Source of the DNA: Cristatella mucedo
Lineage: Eukaryota > Bryozoa > Phylactolaemata > Cristatellidae
Length of the DNA stretch: 64,000 nucleotides
Direction: 5' to 3'
Assembly: GCA_009760855.2 (NCBI GenBank)
Contig: WPIO01000010.1
Span: forward strand, 6,299,501 to 6,363,500
In this document: positions 45,307-57,892 of the stretch, piece after piece
Layout: every line of letters starts with the position of its first letter
Numbering within the stretch: the first letter of the stretch is position 1
Notes under the pieces: model-generated
Told to the model about the DNA's origin: nothing
The model's input: the letters and a program-made list of their open reading frames with translations, nothing else
The model's database searches: none
Translations under genes and position numbers: made by a program

Positions 45307-48300
45307 CTGCAAATGAATGAATAATTCTATAGGTTTAGCAAGTTCATGATAGCGAATTATAACCAAAGCAGTGCTCCGCAATCATCAGTAGTAGGCCACA
45401 GAAGGTGTGTTGAACGGGCAGTGTACTAATTTAAATAACTCCTGAACACGCGAGTCAGAGGAATTGAGTAATCTTATTGATGCAAAATCAACTAGCTTAT
45501 TTGATAAGTTGCACAATCACATTATCACCTCTTCTAAACTGCAATGACAGACTAAGTATAGCGTTCGGATCGCATAAGATCAACTTTAACCCTGTGTAGC
45601 TCAAAGGATAGCCAAATACTGTCCCGGTTTTCTCTACATATCTGCAGATAGTGGTTTCTGTAAAACTCCTTAATGTAATCCTTCTACCTAGTCTCACGGT
45701 CGGTCGTAGGTATACTATGTCAAAGGGTTACTTCTATTAAAATTCGGAAGCTAAAACACAGTGCCGAGCAATAACATAATGGCAATTCTTGGGCTGAATT
45801 GTTACTGATTCTAATACTGATAAGAAATAGATATGGTGCCCCTAGAAGAGAAAATCTGTTGCTAGGCCTTTTGCATATTATAATAATAGATCATTTGTAT
45901 AGCACCTGGAGTGCTATACATTTCTGTCGAGGTGCTTTATAACTTGCTGCGCAAGAATATACAATCAAGAGTTAATGGAACGCATGATTTCCGGATCGGA
46001 AAAGCATATACAAGGAAACTAGTCTAATTTTAAGGCTCGCATGGTAAGGCAAATATACAAACACTCATGGCCATTGTTTAGTCAGATCTATGGCAAGTAG
46101 CACGTATTGAATCATACCAATGCGAAAGCGAAGCAAACTGGAGCAAAAAGAAAATTCACCGGGGCCCAGGGAAAGCTGGTTGAAACGAAACCAACGAACG
46201 AACGTGTATTGCTGAGACTTAAATGATTACAAGTCAATGCAGTTGGTGGCAGAAGCGGCAAGCGAGTTACAGACTTTCGGTGCATACGATCTGAAGCTCC
46301 GATCATCAGCAGATTTCAATTTAGTGCGAGAAATGCTAAGACGACAAGAAACAACGTTTGACGGTGGCTATGCAGGTAAAACAAGGAATGAAGGGCGAGG
46401 TGTCCGTTAAAATTTTTTCTTTTGGGATGGGCACTTTGATGCTATCTATATTGCTGAAAAGGTCATGAGTTCAAATACTGCAGTGGCGATCTAATATTGC
46501 CCATTACTAAAGGAGGTGACTGCCGGAAAGGCTCGTCTCCCGCTGTAAAATGAGGATGTTAAATTTGTAAATACTAATATTACTACTTGATCGGTCGAGA
46601 TGGGAGACATCGGTATTTTGCATTGTGCATATGTGGCTCAAATAAGCTTTATATAAACCTAGAATTGGACTCAGCAACGATGAATTGGAATGCGCTAGAG
46701 TAGTCACCGTTCGCCAATCCATGGACAGCTGGTCATGATATTTTGTATTCTTTCTCAAGCTAAGTAAGAGTGGCTAGTTTGACTGAAGCACACAATAGAT
46801 AGTACAGACGAAGGCGTAATATATGCTTAGTTGGAGGACAAACCTTTTTCAGAGTATCAGGAAAGATCATTTCGTAGCATTCTACCAGTGAGGGCAGGTC
46901 AGTCAGAGGATTTAGCGGAAGGGGCAAAGAAGATAATTTTTCGGACAACATCGTCATTAAGGTCAACCAAAGTGCAATTTACTGTTATTTTGGATACTAA
47001 AGGAGACTCTAACTGCAGAATAAACTAGATTCACATATGATCAGATTTGGAGTAACAATACGAGTTGAAAGCATGCTATAGCAAAAGAATACTTGATCAA
47101 GCTCAACATATTTTTGAGAAAAGAGCCATACGCATTAGTAACAAGACAAACGGGATCGCCAATTTACAAAATTCGATACACAGGGATTCAACTGAGTCAG
47201 AAATAGAAATTTAAAATTCACAAATTACAAGAAAAAGGCAATTTCTGGTGTACATAATCTGAATTAATGATGGGTCTGCAGTTATTTCGTATCAAGTACA
47301 TCAAATACATTATTATTATTAGTATCTAGAGATTTTTCTCGCCCACTGTAGTTACAGAAGGAGCTATTTCGTACCAGATACAGCTGTAAACTAACCTAGC
47401 ACTCGCTATAGGGAATCTGCTGTTGGCTGAGCAGAAGAGATACATTTTCACGCCTCCTCTTCACCAGCGCCGGACGCTAGACCGTGTGACCTCATGTCTG
47501 CGGCTCGTGGGGCAGCTCCAATTTCCTGCCGCATCGATCGAAATGAACAAGTTGCTTCGACTCCTCCCTCTCGTCGACTCCTGCTCGATGCTTCCGGTTC
47601 AAGACAAGGTAGCTTCCAAATGCAGCTAAATTTTCTCGCACTGGTCATTTGTGATTCCCTCCGGCTCCGAAGCATTACCTAGCAGAGCTTCAGTGAACTG
47701 TGGCCATTGCCAAATGCGCCTTGGCATCCCGTTCTTTACAGGGGAAGCAAATCTGCAGCAAATCAATCGCCCCAGGGTAACTGGTACACAGTGTTCACCT
47801 AATATAATTCATTTATATAGCGCCCTAAGAAAACTTAATCTCTGTTCAGGCACACCACGTACGCCACGGGGCTCGAGCCAACGACCTCGGTCAGACCTTG
47901 GTGGGGCGAGCACCTTAACCACTGGGCCAAACTAACTAGGCTTAGAAGATAAGAAACACGTAGTTCGGCTCTCACTGCTGCTGTTTCTTCGGTGGGTTAA
48001 TTGCAGCGTGCTAAGCTACTCTCGTGAAGCCCTTCGCGTAAGTTTTTTCGCTAATGCAAACCCTAAATATCACGCAGGCGACGAATGAACTAGGCCAGCG
48101 TGCAGAATGCAGCTCGTAGGCGAGTCCCGATCGAGGCGCCTCACAAGGCTTCCATGCTGACGTGAAAGCGTCCGCTAACTACAGGGACACGAGCAGCACC
48201 CCAACCGATAGGGCTGAGCTGAAAATGGCTTTTAATTTCTGGATCCTTATGCCCTTCCGAAATCTCAAAAAACATCACTGCTGCGATGGATTGCAAGGTG

Positions 48301-50110
48301 AAGGATTAGTGTGCCTCAAGATCATTCGTTGAGCAATGGCCCCGGTCGGGCAAAGCATGGTGGGTGAGGGGAAGGCAACCGGTTACACCGTGTAAATTAT
48401 GGCAGCTCCCAGCGAAAGTGATTCCGAGCCACGCAGGTCTGGCAGGGGTTGGGGGCGAGCACAGCGAGTGCCTCAAAGTTGCTCGCCACTATCACTCACG
48501 AGATCGTTCGTTTGAACCTGCCGTACCTCGATGCTGAAGCCAAGTATACGTTAACTTGGGCCAGTCATAGTGTCTAGGCGTCGGGAGCCGAGGCCTAGCA
48601 GGGTCGGAGCACTGAGCTATTCGCTCAATAACGGCTAGGGAAGACTTGGAAAACATTTGTTTCGGTCACTGTTTCGTGCGATCTCTTTATGCCGGTTATT
48701 ACTCAGCGAAGAAAGTCTCAAGTCAGTCAGAAAATACGAAGAAAGTATTAAGTCCGTACAAAAGTACTAAGAAAGTCTTAAGTCAGCAATGCAATTAGTT
48801 TGGCGCTTCATCTGGTTTCTTTGCCTACAATGCAGTAAATAACGAATTGTAAGCAATTTTTGGTAAAGCTTCACTGGTATTAGGGAACGAGCCTTTAATA
48901 CCGGCGAAGATTAATAAATATTATCTGTAGCTCACGATTCTCTCCCAGCAACTGCAATGACCAGATAATGCATTTAACATAACTACTGTGGTAGAGGATA
49001 CAAGACAAAAATAGCAGACGCCGAGTACGATCAAAACGAAATTCAGAAGCCCTCAACTAGAAATATTCATGCACTACTGGAAAAGTCGGTGTTATAAAAA
49101 AATGGCTGTCTTTCATTGAGCCTTGGTATAAAAGAGGAAAAAGGGCCAAAACGTAAAGAGAAGGCGCCTAGTTGGCGCACTTGCAGCGAAGTTAATCTTA
49201 TCCACTCGTGTTCGCTACAGGCGATCGTACTGCGATAGATAAAAAAGGCTTCAGGATAAGTAGCAGAAAATTAACGCCCTCTACCGCGAGGTTCAAAACG
49301 CTGAAAGTAAAAAATTACAAACAAGTTTTAGGTAAAGCGCTGCTGGTATTAAGGAACAAGTCTTAAGGTCGGTGAAGCTCAAGGGCTATGAGCATGTTGA
49401 GATACATTAGCCAGGCTCCAGGATAGGCAGGAGGACATTTCTGCCCTTTACTGCTAGTTGCGATTAGCTAGAACATCTGATCAAAATCAGTGGATTAATA
49501 AGCCATGTTTTATATTAGTATTGGGATATTTATGATTTCAATTAGCCCTCGGATGATCGAATAGTGATAAGATAAAATCAGCCTAATCGGAATAATACAC
49601 GAAAGCATTATTAATGAGATTGTAAAGCCTATTTATACAACCTCCTCTGCTTTTTCAATATCTTTGCTACGATTGCGCTAAATGCAAAAACATTCCTAGT
49701 CGAGAAACATCGCACTGTCACCAAGTGTGATTACAATCGTCTGGTAATGAAAGACTACTGGGAAAGCTTACCTGTCGTACGACTCCTACGACGGCTTGAT
49801 GAGTCTGTAGCTGATACGAATGCACGTTGCTTTGTGACTGCACAGGCTGAACGTATCCACGAGAAGGCTGTAAAAAGTATTGGTACGCTGGGGGCTGAGG
49901 GGGTCTGTCAGGAGCCTGCGAGACAAGCGAGTAGTCTGGTGGCGCTGATTCCTCCGGCTTGAAGCCATTTGCAGTCGAGGGCATTGGCTGGCCAATTGCC
50001 TGTGGTGGTGACTCGTTGCCCAGTGGCCGAGGATACTGATACTGCTGGAAACCAGAGGCGTCGCTGGCAGCTGTCTGTTGATGCGGATGCATTAAGTAAT
50101 GTCCTTGCAT
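45001..50110 (-). CDS. CD225/dispanin gene A, two exons
   Basis: IFITM-like small membrane protein of the dispanin family; cell role not inferable beyond a membrane location. Exon 1 is 50110-49772 (ATG, 113 codons, Gln/Pro/Tyr-rich, with SAPPDYSLVSQ). Exon 2 is 45306-45001 (101 codons and TAA). Donor CGACAG|GTAAGC and acceptor TTTGCAG|, both phase 0, intron 4465 bp. CD225 domain at residues about 125-190: PPSYLGWSIFNCLCYFWPLG, AARNLNISATVLAPIFAAIV. The protein is 214 residues if it ends at the TAA. That TAA sits where the B tail has a Tyr codon, and Tyr-rich coding-like sequence continues after it. Gene B lies downstream on the same strand, so they are a tandem duplication. Confidence 0.88.
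45885..46340 (-). mobile_element. LINE family 1-like 3' fragment, old
   Basis: Minus strand: RTKLKSADDRSFRSYAPKVC corresponds to the FGDRAFSSYAPKAWN segment. The 3' tail at 45885-45960 ends in ATTATTATAA. Inside the intron of dispanin A. Confidence 0.6.
46450..46560 (+). repeat. SINE type B, degraded
   Basis: GGTCATGAGTTCAAATACTG box B region, GGCGATCTAATATTGCC and a mutated tail. Intron of dispanin A. Confidence 0.5.
46570..47800. other. Intron of dispanin A, nothing recognised
   Basis: No assignable frame or element. Confidence 0.4.
47808..47942 (-). repeat. SINE type A
   Basis: Minus strand: AGTGGTTAAGGTGCTCGC box A, TTGGCTCGAGCCCC box B, and the LINE-like tail AGAGATTAAGTTTTCTTAGG, GCGCTATATAAATGAAT. 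Confidence 0.8.
48711..48800. repeat. Tandem repeat, about 30-bp unit, three copies
   Basis: AAGAAAGTCTCAAGTCAGTC-type unit at about 48711, 48741 and 48771, with point differences. Confidence 0.75.
48838..49380. repeat. Direct repeat pair, about 70 bp, 470 bp apart
   Basis: 48838-48910 (GGTAAAGCTTCACTGGTATT and so on) is similar to 49310-49380 (GGTAAAGCGCTGCTGGTATT and so on). Confidence 0.6.
49772..50110 (-). CDS. Dispanin A exon 1 (Pro/Gln-rich N-terminus)
   Basis: ATG at 50110-50108, reads MQGHYLMHPHQQTAASDA and so on, no internal stop. Contains PEESAPPDYSLVSQAPDRPP, the kind of PPxY-like motif common in dispanin N-termini. Donor CAG|GTAAGC at 49771-49770. Confidence 0.85.
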
Positions 50111-50564
50111 CCTGGAGCTGTTGAGAAGCTTTAGACGTTCTCAGACTGAGAACGTCTTCCTTGGAGTGCTGCGGAGCAGCTGTCGTCAGGTTAAGGCACA
50201 GGCACAGCCTATTGCTATAGGTAAAAAGCCTACAATAGTAACGTAAAAGCGAAGCTCATACTCCGGTTTTTAAGAGAATGAGATTGTAAATGATTAAACG
50301 CCGCAAATTCAATGCACACTATTGATGCCGTTTTGCCATCACATATTCAGTAGTGTTTCTTTGCCCCAGCAAGTGTTATGTTTTCTCGAGGGTACACCAA
50401 ATGCGAGATTGCGAACTTCGTCATAAGGAAGTTGCCATTCTCTATTCAACGAGCTTCTCAGGACTCACGATAGACAGCTTGAATGCGTGTTGGCAAGTAC
50501 CTCACAAAGTCTGCCTAGTAAAGGAATAGCGACCTTCAAATCCCAAGCAAGTCTCCTTTTTTTC

Positions 50565-50705
50565 TCTAGACTTTACAGGCTTTATGGCTATCATCACCGC
50601 TTGCAGCGGCAATATAGGATCGCCCCACCGCAGGATTTGAACCCACGACCTCGGGAAAGAGGTTGTGAAAACCAACTGCCTTACCTAGTGTGCCAGCACG
50701 GCCCA
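50565..50705 (-). repeat. SINE type B
   Basis: Minus strand: CACACTAGGTAAGGCAGTTG head, GGGTTCAAATCCTGC box B, CTGCAAGCGGTGATGATAGC body. Tail degraded. Confidence 0.8.
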
Positions 50706-50914
50706 CCAACTATGACGCTCGTGGCAAAAAGTTGGGCTCCGGAGTTTTTCCTATCTTTAAACACCTTATTGTGCGCTTCAGAAGATCTGCACCTAGTGAG
50801 CCACAGAAGCTGAGAAACATGCCAAAAATAAGTGGACAAACTTGAATATGGTATCCTTGTCGATTCTTACTCAAATTTTTATATTGTTATGTAGCTGAAA
50901 CTAGACAGGATAAT

Positions 50915-51536
50915 TATAATAATAATTATAAAAATACACTTGTTGAGCGCCCCCGGATAACATAATTTCTTTCTAGGTAATTTTAATATGCTACAAATGA
51001 AGCATGATCGAATGGCTAGTGGTAGCATTCTGTATGACAAAAAAATAACGTGGTTAAAGGTGACTAGCACAGGATCAGCATGCAAACATGATTAGCATCA
51101 GCATGCACAGTGTCAGCACGAAAAAGCACACAACGAACGTATCACACGGATCTACTAAATGCTCTGACAAGTAGACGCATTTTAGCTTTTTTTTTAATGT
51201 CATCAAGTTTGGGGATGTCGTAGCGCCAGTCGGAGGTGAGTTCTCTGCATTGGGAACTACGAACTAAAGGCACGATCTGCTTGAGATTTGAGGTTTGTAC
51301 GAACTGTAACTAAATTAATAGAATCCAAAAAAGAGGGCGGTACGATGCTTAGCCTGGTAGAGGAGTATATCTTATAGGCAGGCTAGAGCCTTAGCTGGAA
51401 TGGATCTAAAAGTGAGGGACGGAACCTCAAAGTTGATGCCTTACTTGACTGGGAGCCAGCGCAAGTCGGCGAGAAGTGGTCTGACGTGGAAACTGGGCCG
51501 CTTACAGCAGACAAGCCTAGCTGCAGAGCTTTGCAC
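50915..51536 (-). mobile_element. LINE family 1 copy, about 0.6 kb
   Basis: Minus strand. 3' end with ATT-rich tail at 50915; the 5' end is at about 51536, where it meets the plus-strand copy head to head. It is the same family segment as the last 0.65 kb of that copy. Reading frame damaged. Confidence 0.85.
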
Positions 51537-52900
51537 CAACTGATCACTGCCCTACAAAGGCTTCTAAGCCTGGGCATCACTGGCACTGCTCTGCAATGGT
51601 TCAGGTCCTTTCTCAGTGGAAGACTCCAGAGTATTGCCGTGAATGGACAAAGATCATCCGAGGTACCTCTGAAATATGGGGTACCTCAGGGCACCGTGCT
51701 AGGTCTGGTTGCACCACCGTGCTAGGTCTGGTTCTCTTCACGGTTTACACTCTCCCTCTTGCTGATGTGATTGCCAATCACAATCTAGGCTTTCACTTCT
51801 ATGCGGATGACACTCAGTTGTACCTTTGCATTGATCCCTCCCAGCCTTCGAGCACCTCAAATTCTCTTAACTCACTTGCTGCATGCATTGATGACATCCG
51901 CACATGGATGGCAGAAAATTTTCTTAAACTAAATGACGATAAAACTAACTTACTAGTTATGGGCAAACCCAGTGTGATTCACAAATTGAAAAGGCTGAAA
52001 CTCAAAATTGGCTCTGCCAGCATATCTCCAGTTGAATCAGTTCAAAATCTAGGTGTCGTGTTCCAAAGCGACCATAGACGACCATATCAGCTTCACAGCC
52101 AAATCTGCCTATTTTCAGCTTCATAACATTGCTAAAATTCGGGCTTGTTTAGATAAGGATACCACATCTAAGTTGGTCTGTGCATTCGTGACATCCCGTC
52201 TCGACCTCTGCAACTCACTGCTTGCTGGCCTACCGGCATGTGCGATCAGGCGATTGCAGCTGGTGCAAAACTCCGCAGATAGGCTTGTCTGTCGTGAGCG
52301 TCGCAGTTGCCACATTACTCCACTTCTCGCCGACCTGCACTGGCTACCAGTCAAGCAACGGATTGACTTCAAGGTTTTGTCGCTCACTTTTAGGTCACTT
52401 CATTCTATGGCTCCAGCTTATCTCTCAGATCTACTCCCTCATCAGGCCAAGCATCGTACCAACTGCTTTTCGGAATCCACCAGTCTACAAATACCCCGTA
52501 CAAACCTGAAATCAATTGGAGACCGTGCATTTAGTTCGTATGCTCCCACAGCCTGGAACTCCCTCCCGACCTGCGTCAGAAAATCCCCTGACTTGACCAC
52601 ATTTAAAAAGAACTTAAAAACACCTATTTAGGACAGCATTTAGTGGGACCCTATGATTCGTCCTTGATGTGCTTATGCGTGCTGACACTGTGCATGCTGC
52701 CACTAACCACATTTGCATGCTGACCCTGTGCATGTCACCCCTAACCATGTTATTCATTTTGTTTGTTTTTCAAGCATGATTTTAATCACCACTCAATTGC
52801 ATTTCCCTTTGCAGCAAATGTAAAGCGCCTAGAGAGCGATTAGGTTCTCTGAGGGCGCTTTATCAAGTGCATTATTATTCTTATTATTATTATTATAGCT
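51537..52900 (+). mobile_element. LINE family 1, longest copy, with reverse transcriptase core
   Basis: Non-LTR retrotransposon of the jockey/CR1-like group, clade not settled. Encodes LSLGITGTALQWFRSFLSGR, YGVPQGTVLG, FHFYADDTQLYLCIDPSQP (the RT catalytic YADD), ENFLKLNDDKTNLLVMGKPS, LQNLGVVF-type LGVVF, then the C-terminal region. Broken by a 23-base tandem duplication at about 51697-51742 (CACCGTGCTAGGTCTGGTT twice) and by a small duplication near 52070. 3' UTR and (TTA)n intact to 52900. The endonuclease and first RT motifs are absent. Confidence 0.92.
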
Positions 52901-53404
52901 GCTCCCATTTCTTTGCGGCCTTCCTAATGTCTTACACGATGCTACCAAGATTTGCCAATATTCATCCAGTCTTAATTTCCGTGCTTATTTAGAGGGATCC
53001 GACGAGGCAAACGGAAGCCCAGTAGTTACTATGCGGTTTCGAGTTTTAAGTAGAAGAAGCTGCCATATAAGTATGGCAAGTACGTATAGTTTTACTCGCA
53101 GCTAGACAAAGCGTACTGTGCAGCGACCATCGTCACCACAAGTCTATTTTTACTCTACACGGAACTAGGGAGGAAAAGTTCAACTCTCTTCGCCGATCTC
53201 ACCTTATCGGAACTGTCCCCATACATACATCAATAAAAAATAATACCCCAATCAAAGGGTGGCATAGCCCACTCTCATGCCGCCTTAACATGCCGTTCAA
53301 GCTTTTGCAAGCTGTATGAGTCAAGGAGCTAACAGACAATCCAGCCTCGAAGCCACGGAAAACAGCCACCCAGTCAGTGTGAGTCAGAAACTGCAGAGCG
53401 TATC

Positions 53405-53575
53405 GTGATAGCCCAGGACGTAAGGTGCTTGCTCTTCGCAACCGCCGATGTCTTGGGTTCGAATTGTGCAGTTTGGCGATCATGTATTGCAACTGCAAGC
53501 TGTGGTGATGGCCGATAAGGCTCTTCTGCCGCTATACAAATCAGAGAGTTATATAACTAAGATTTTTTAATCAAT
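53405..53575 (+). repeat. SINE type B
   Basis: GACGTAAGGTGCTTGCTCTT head, GGGTTCGAATTG box B, CTGCAAGCTGTGGTGATGGC body and CTTCTGCCGCTATACAAATC tail. Confidence 0.75.
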
Positions 53576-54214
53576 AGAAAACTGCTCTAAAACCTTAGTA
53601 GTAAGCGATTAATTGCACAACCGTCATGTCCTAAGTACTACTAAACATGATGCAGCGTGGGCTAGTAGATTGCAGGTATAAGTTCTCAGGGCATGTACGA
53701 GAAAGTAAGAGAGTAGGAATGTAAAACCCGACAACAAACGTTTCAAAGTCAATAGCCTTTAAAATATCATGACCGTCTTTGCGAGATGGCACATGCAAAG
53801 GTAAAATAAGGTTCACTCGAGGGCTTAGAGTTTCTGGTCATTCTTTTGAGTGAAGAACAAGGAGGAGGATCAGTAGCCGGTATGAGCCGAAAAAGATCAG
53901 ATACAATGATTTAGAAGAATAAAAAGAGACGAGGATATTCTGCATAAATTGCAGAGAAATGAAAATAATAATTTGATGCGAATTTTTCAAAACAGTCCGC
54001 CGAGTTCTTCCTGACACTCTGATGACGAAAGAGCATCAAGCGACGTACAACCCTGTCCTGTAGTTTCATCGAGTGGATGGCCAGTAATAATGTTTGTTCT
54101 CAGATTGTGAAAGCTTTCGGAAGAGCCGCGTTTGTCGCTCTGAGATTGTGGTGGTTTTTGACAGGTGGTTTTTGACAGTGTTGTGTATTTATCGTGCAGC
54201 CATGAGGAGCCATC

Positions 54215-54805
54215 TTTAATAATAATAATACACTTGATATAGCCCCCTCAGAGAACTCAATCTCTTTCTAGGCACTTTACATTGCTGCAAATGAAGCAAG
54301 ATCGAATGGTTAGTGGTAGCATACTGAATGCACAAAAAGAACAACAAGGTTAGGGGTGACATGCACAGGGTCAGCATGCAAGTATGGTTAGTGGCAGTAT
54401 GCTTAATGTTAGCACGCACAAGCAGATAAAATAAAAATCACAGGGACCCACTAAATGCTGTCATAAACAGATGCATTTTTAGTTTCTTTTTAAATGTGGA
54501 CAAGTCAGGCGATGTCGTGACACAGGTCGTGGATGAGTGCCAGGCTTTGGAAGCATGTGAACTAAAGGCACGGTCTCAAAAGATTTGACGTTCGTACGAG
54601 GTTTAGGTATACGATTTGATTCAGAAAAAGCAGGTGGTACGATGCCTAGCCTGGTGGAGGAGTAGTTGTGATAGGTATGGTGGCTCCAGAGAATGAATGG
54701 ACCAAAAAGTGAGGGACAAAACCTTGAAGTCGATGCGTTTCTCGACTGGGCGTCAGTGCAGGTCAGCGAGAAGTGGTGTGATGAGGCAACTGCAACGCTC
54801 AACAT
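54215..54805 (-). mobile_element. LINE family 1 copy, about 0.6 kb
   Basis: Minus strand. (ATT)n at 54215-54232, 3' UTR, then the C-terminal coding region, ending at about 54805 at the family position CAACGCTCA (near the CGTGAGCGTCGCAGTTG site). Frame damaged. Confidence 0.85.
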
Positions 54806-54809
54806 AGAG

Positions 54810-56260
54810 TGGTTACCCTGATTTTGACCAATAAATTTGCTTCGATGACTTATAATTATGAGTTATCATCGCAGTGTGCAACTGAGAGTGCGATGTCATT
54901 CATACACACATGCATAGTAAATTGCAAGGTTGGTATATAAAATGTGATACTGTACGTTATCGCCATTTTAAATTTATCTCCGCATAATAAATATTAGTTT
55001 GCGGTATTAGGGCCTGTTAAATGATGTGTTTATGCAAACTATAGAAAACTTTAAACGAGTGCAAAAATCTAAATATTTTTCGACTTATCGCGCTCTGAAG
55101 GCATATATTTAGCCAGTAAGAATCAATCCAAGCCACTGGGTAAAGTGCGTTTACACTATCAACGTTCCACCGCACAGACGCCGACTTTCCGCCTAGTTAG
55201 TGCGTTTCTCTACCGATTCAGGAAATATTATTTGCCGACTTTGTAAATTATTCAATCGTGACAGCGGAAGGCACCGGAAAGAAGGCGTTGGTGGCAAGCG
55301 ACTCGGCGTTTGCTTCACGCCTTTTATTTGTTACCTAAGATGAAATCAATTGGCTATCGTCTGCTTACAGAGACAGCCGATTACACCATAACCAAGTTAC
55401 TCGTAGAACATTCCAGCGTGACGTCCACTTAGTATCCTTGGTTTTGAGGAGTTACAAAGTTAAGGAGATGTATGCCTACCCGTCCCTGTGTCAATTCCAA
55501 AAAACAATAGATGATGAAAAGGGAGGATGGTCAGTTGCAGCATTACAAAAATATCCCGTAAGGCAATTTCAACTAAAGATTAAAATCTGTCGCATTTGGC
55601 TGGCATTTCACGAACAGCCTTCAAAATTGATCTCGGTAAAACTGGGTCATCATCCGATTAATAACCAACATCGGCTAAACGCGGTCGCGACATGAATCGA
55701 CTCTTCCTGATCTTGCTCGTGGGTTCCGAAACACTACTGCCTTCTCGACGGCAATACTAGCTCTCAAAGTTGACGAGAAAATGAGACACATTCATTACTC
55801 ACCGTGTTCCTATATGGCAATTGGTCCTGTGCACAGGCAACTGCGAAGCAAGCGAGACTAGGTGGAGGGGCGGCATGGCTTGTTCGACGCTTGCCGAAAA
55901 AAGGCCGCCGGCTGCCGATGGGTCACAGTTGGCATGACCCTGCACTAATGCCGCCATTGAATTTAGGCAGCAAATGACTTGCTGAGTCGATCTGTGCGAG
56001 GCCTGCTCATGCTGCAGCTCACTCCCTTGCATTTAGCCTCAGTTCAGTCTCGCTGATTCCCCGATAGCCGACACGGCTTCAGGGCGGTCAATTCTACAGA
56101 GCTTCGTTAGGCAGCACTCGAGAAGTGCTCGGTGCCGCCAGGTAAAAACTTACCCTCTATTGCCAGACGTCAGTGAATGCTAGATGACCAGAAACGCAGC
56201 GGGTACGAAGCCCTAGATCGCTGAATTCGGTATTCGGTCTTGGGACAGATATTGTTCGTG
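54810..56260. other. Intergenic, nothing recognised
   Basis: No assignable gene. A plus-strand frame of 85 codons at 55438-55695 has no family resemblance that I know. Confidence 0.35.
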
Positions 56261-56264
56261 TTCA

Positions 56265-57505
56265 GGAGAGCTACGAGAGAGCTGTCACATGTCCAAGGGC
56301 GGTTCTAGAGAGCTGTGACGCACGAGGAGAATGAGGACACCAGTACGTTCAGGCAAACATTAGCGTCGGCCAAGCTCTGTAATTCGTTTGTGAGAGCTCA
56401 CGCTTCATTTCTAAAGAGCTGTCGCGTGTGCAGGAGCGCTGCTCAAAAGCGGTCACGCACGAGCAGAATCTGGACACCAGCAAGTTCAGGCGAACATTGA
56501 TGTCGGCTTAGCTCTGCATTTCATCTGCGAATTCACGCGGCTTGCGCGTAGAGCTCAGCATGCGTCCTGAAAGGTCGTGCAGGAGCCAGACATACCGGTG
56601 GTGCAGCCACCTGCTCGGGGCAATGGCTGTTGCCCAGTTGATGGAAGCCTCCATTAGCAGTGACTTGGTTGTGACCGTACTCCCAATTGTGGCTGCTCCT
56701 AATGGTGGCTGCAAGCCAGCGATAAGCAGCTAGGCATGGCCGTCAATGGGCGGCAAAGGCCCGGGGAGTGAGGTCGAGGACGCCGGGCGAACAGTCGCGT
56801 ACAGGCCCACTGCGTGGCGTCTGTTTGAATGAGCTTTTTTGAGCCTGCTTCATGGAAGCCCCCATAAGCAGTGACTTGGTTGCGACCGTATTCCCATTTG
56901 TGGCTGCTCCTAATGGTGGCTGCAAGCATATGGTGGCTCCTTCTAATAATGGAATAATGGCTAATAATAATAATGGCCTAATAATGGCTCCTCCTAATGG
57001 TGGTTGCAATTAGCAGCTAGGCGTGGCCGTCCAACAGCTAGATGCAGCAGCCAGAACGTGCGGGAGATGATGTTATATACGGGCGGACATTATTGAGTAG
57101 CAACGAGGTGATTTGCCATGGCGGGAAGGGGCAAATCGAAGGTGCGACTCGTTCACGCTGAGTCCAGAGGTATCCACGAGCAGCGAGGAGTGCTGGACAG
57201 CATGACAGCAGCTGTATAGGACAATTTTTGAAATGCAAAGGAGTGGCCCGAAGGAATAGCCCACAGGGATTGGTCTGACTAAGGACCGAGACATCGACAG
57301 GGCCGCCGCGGCGGCGGAGGCCTTGTGGCTATTTTGAGATTATGACCCTATCGTCGGATAATGGGCTGTTTCGATTTGTGCCAGTAGTCTATAAGTAATG
57401 GGCAGCAAAGGCCGGGGAGTGAGGTCGAGAACGCCGAGCGAGCAGTCGCGTACAGGCCCGTTGCGGCATCCGTGTGAATAAGCATCTTTGAGCCCGCTTC
57501 GGTGT
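56265..57505. repeat. Cluster of direct repeats
   Basis: Three nested sets: a unit of about 138 bp at 56265-56400 and 56410-56545 (GACACCAGTACGTTCAGG-type); about 76 bp at 56640-56716 and 56853-56930 (AAGCAGTGACTTGGTTG-type); about 105 bp at 56750-56860 and 57398-57505 (GGGGAGTGAGGTCGAG-type). No coding potential recognised. Confidence 0.8.
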
Positions 57506-57892
57506 CTCTTATGGTATCGCGTACCTGCCGCTTAGAGAACGTCAAACGACAGGCTCGTTGGCAAAAAAAGCCGGCGGCCGAGCACGTGACATGCGCCTGC
57601 GGCCATGAGCTCCGACGCGAGAGCAATTGACGGGCTTGAAGTTGAACCCCAAGTTTCCGGGCATGCTTCCACCGCGAGCCGTCGCCGCGGCGACGGCTCG
57701 CCGCGTGCGACGATGGCGACCGTCCACTGAAGTTTGCTCACAAAGCTTTTAGTAATATTTAGTTATTTCATTACTATTTAGTATTTTGTTAGTACTATTG
57801 GAATTATTATGGGGTACATTTATTATGTTTTACTATATATCGCATGTATGTTTTCATATAATTAATTAATTAAATAATTAATTTCGCGGTTT

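Noticed and set aside
50915-52900. L1-style twin-priming inversion
   Set aside because: Twin priming inverts a non-overlapping 5' part; here both arms carry the same 3' part, so these are two separate insertions.
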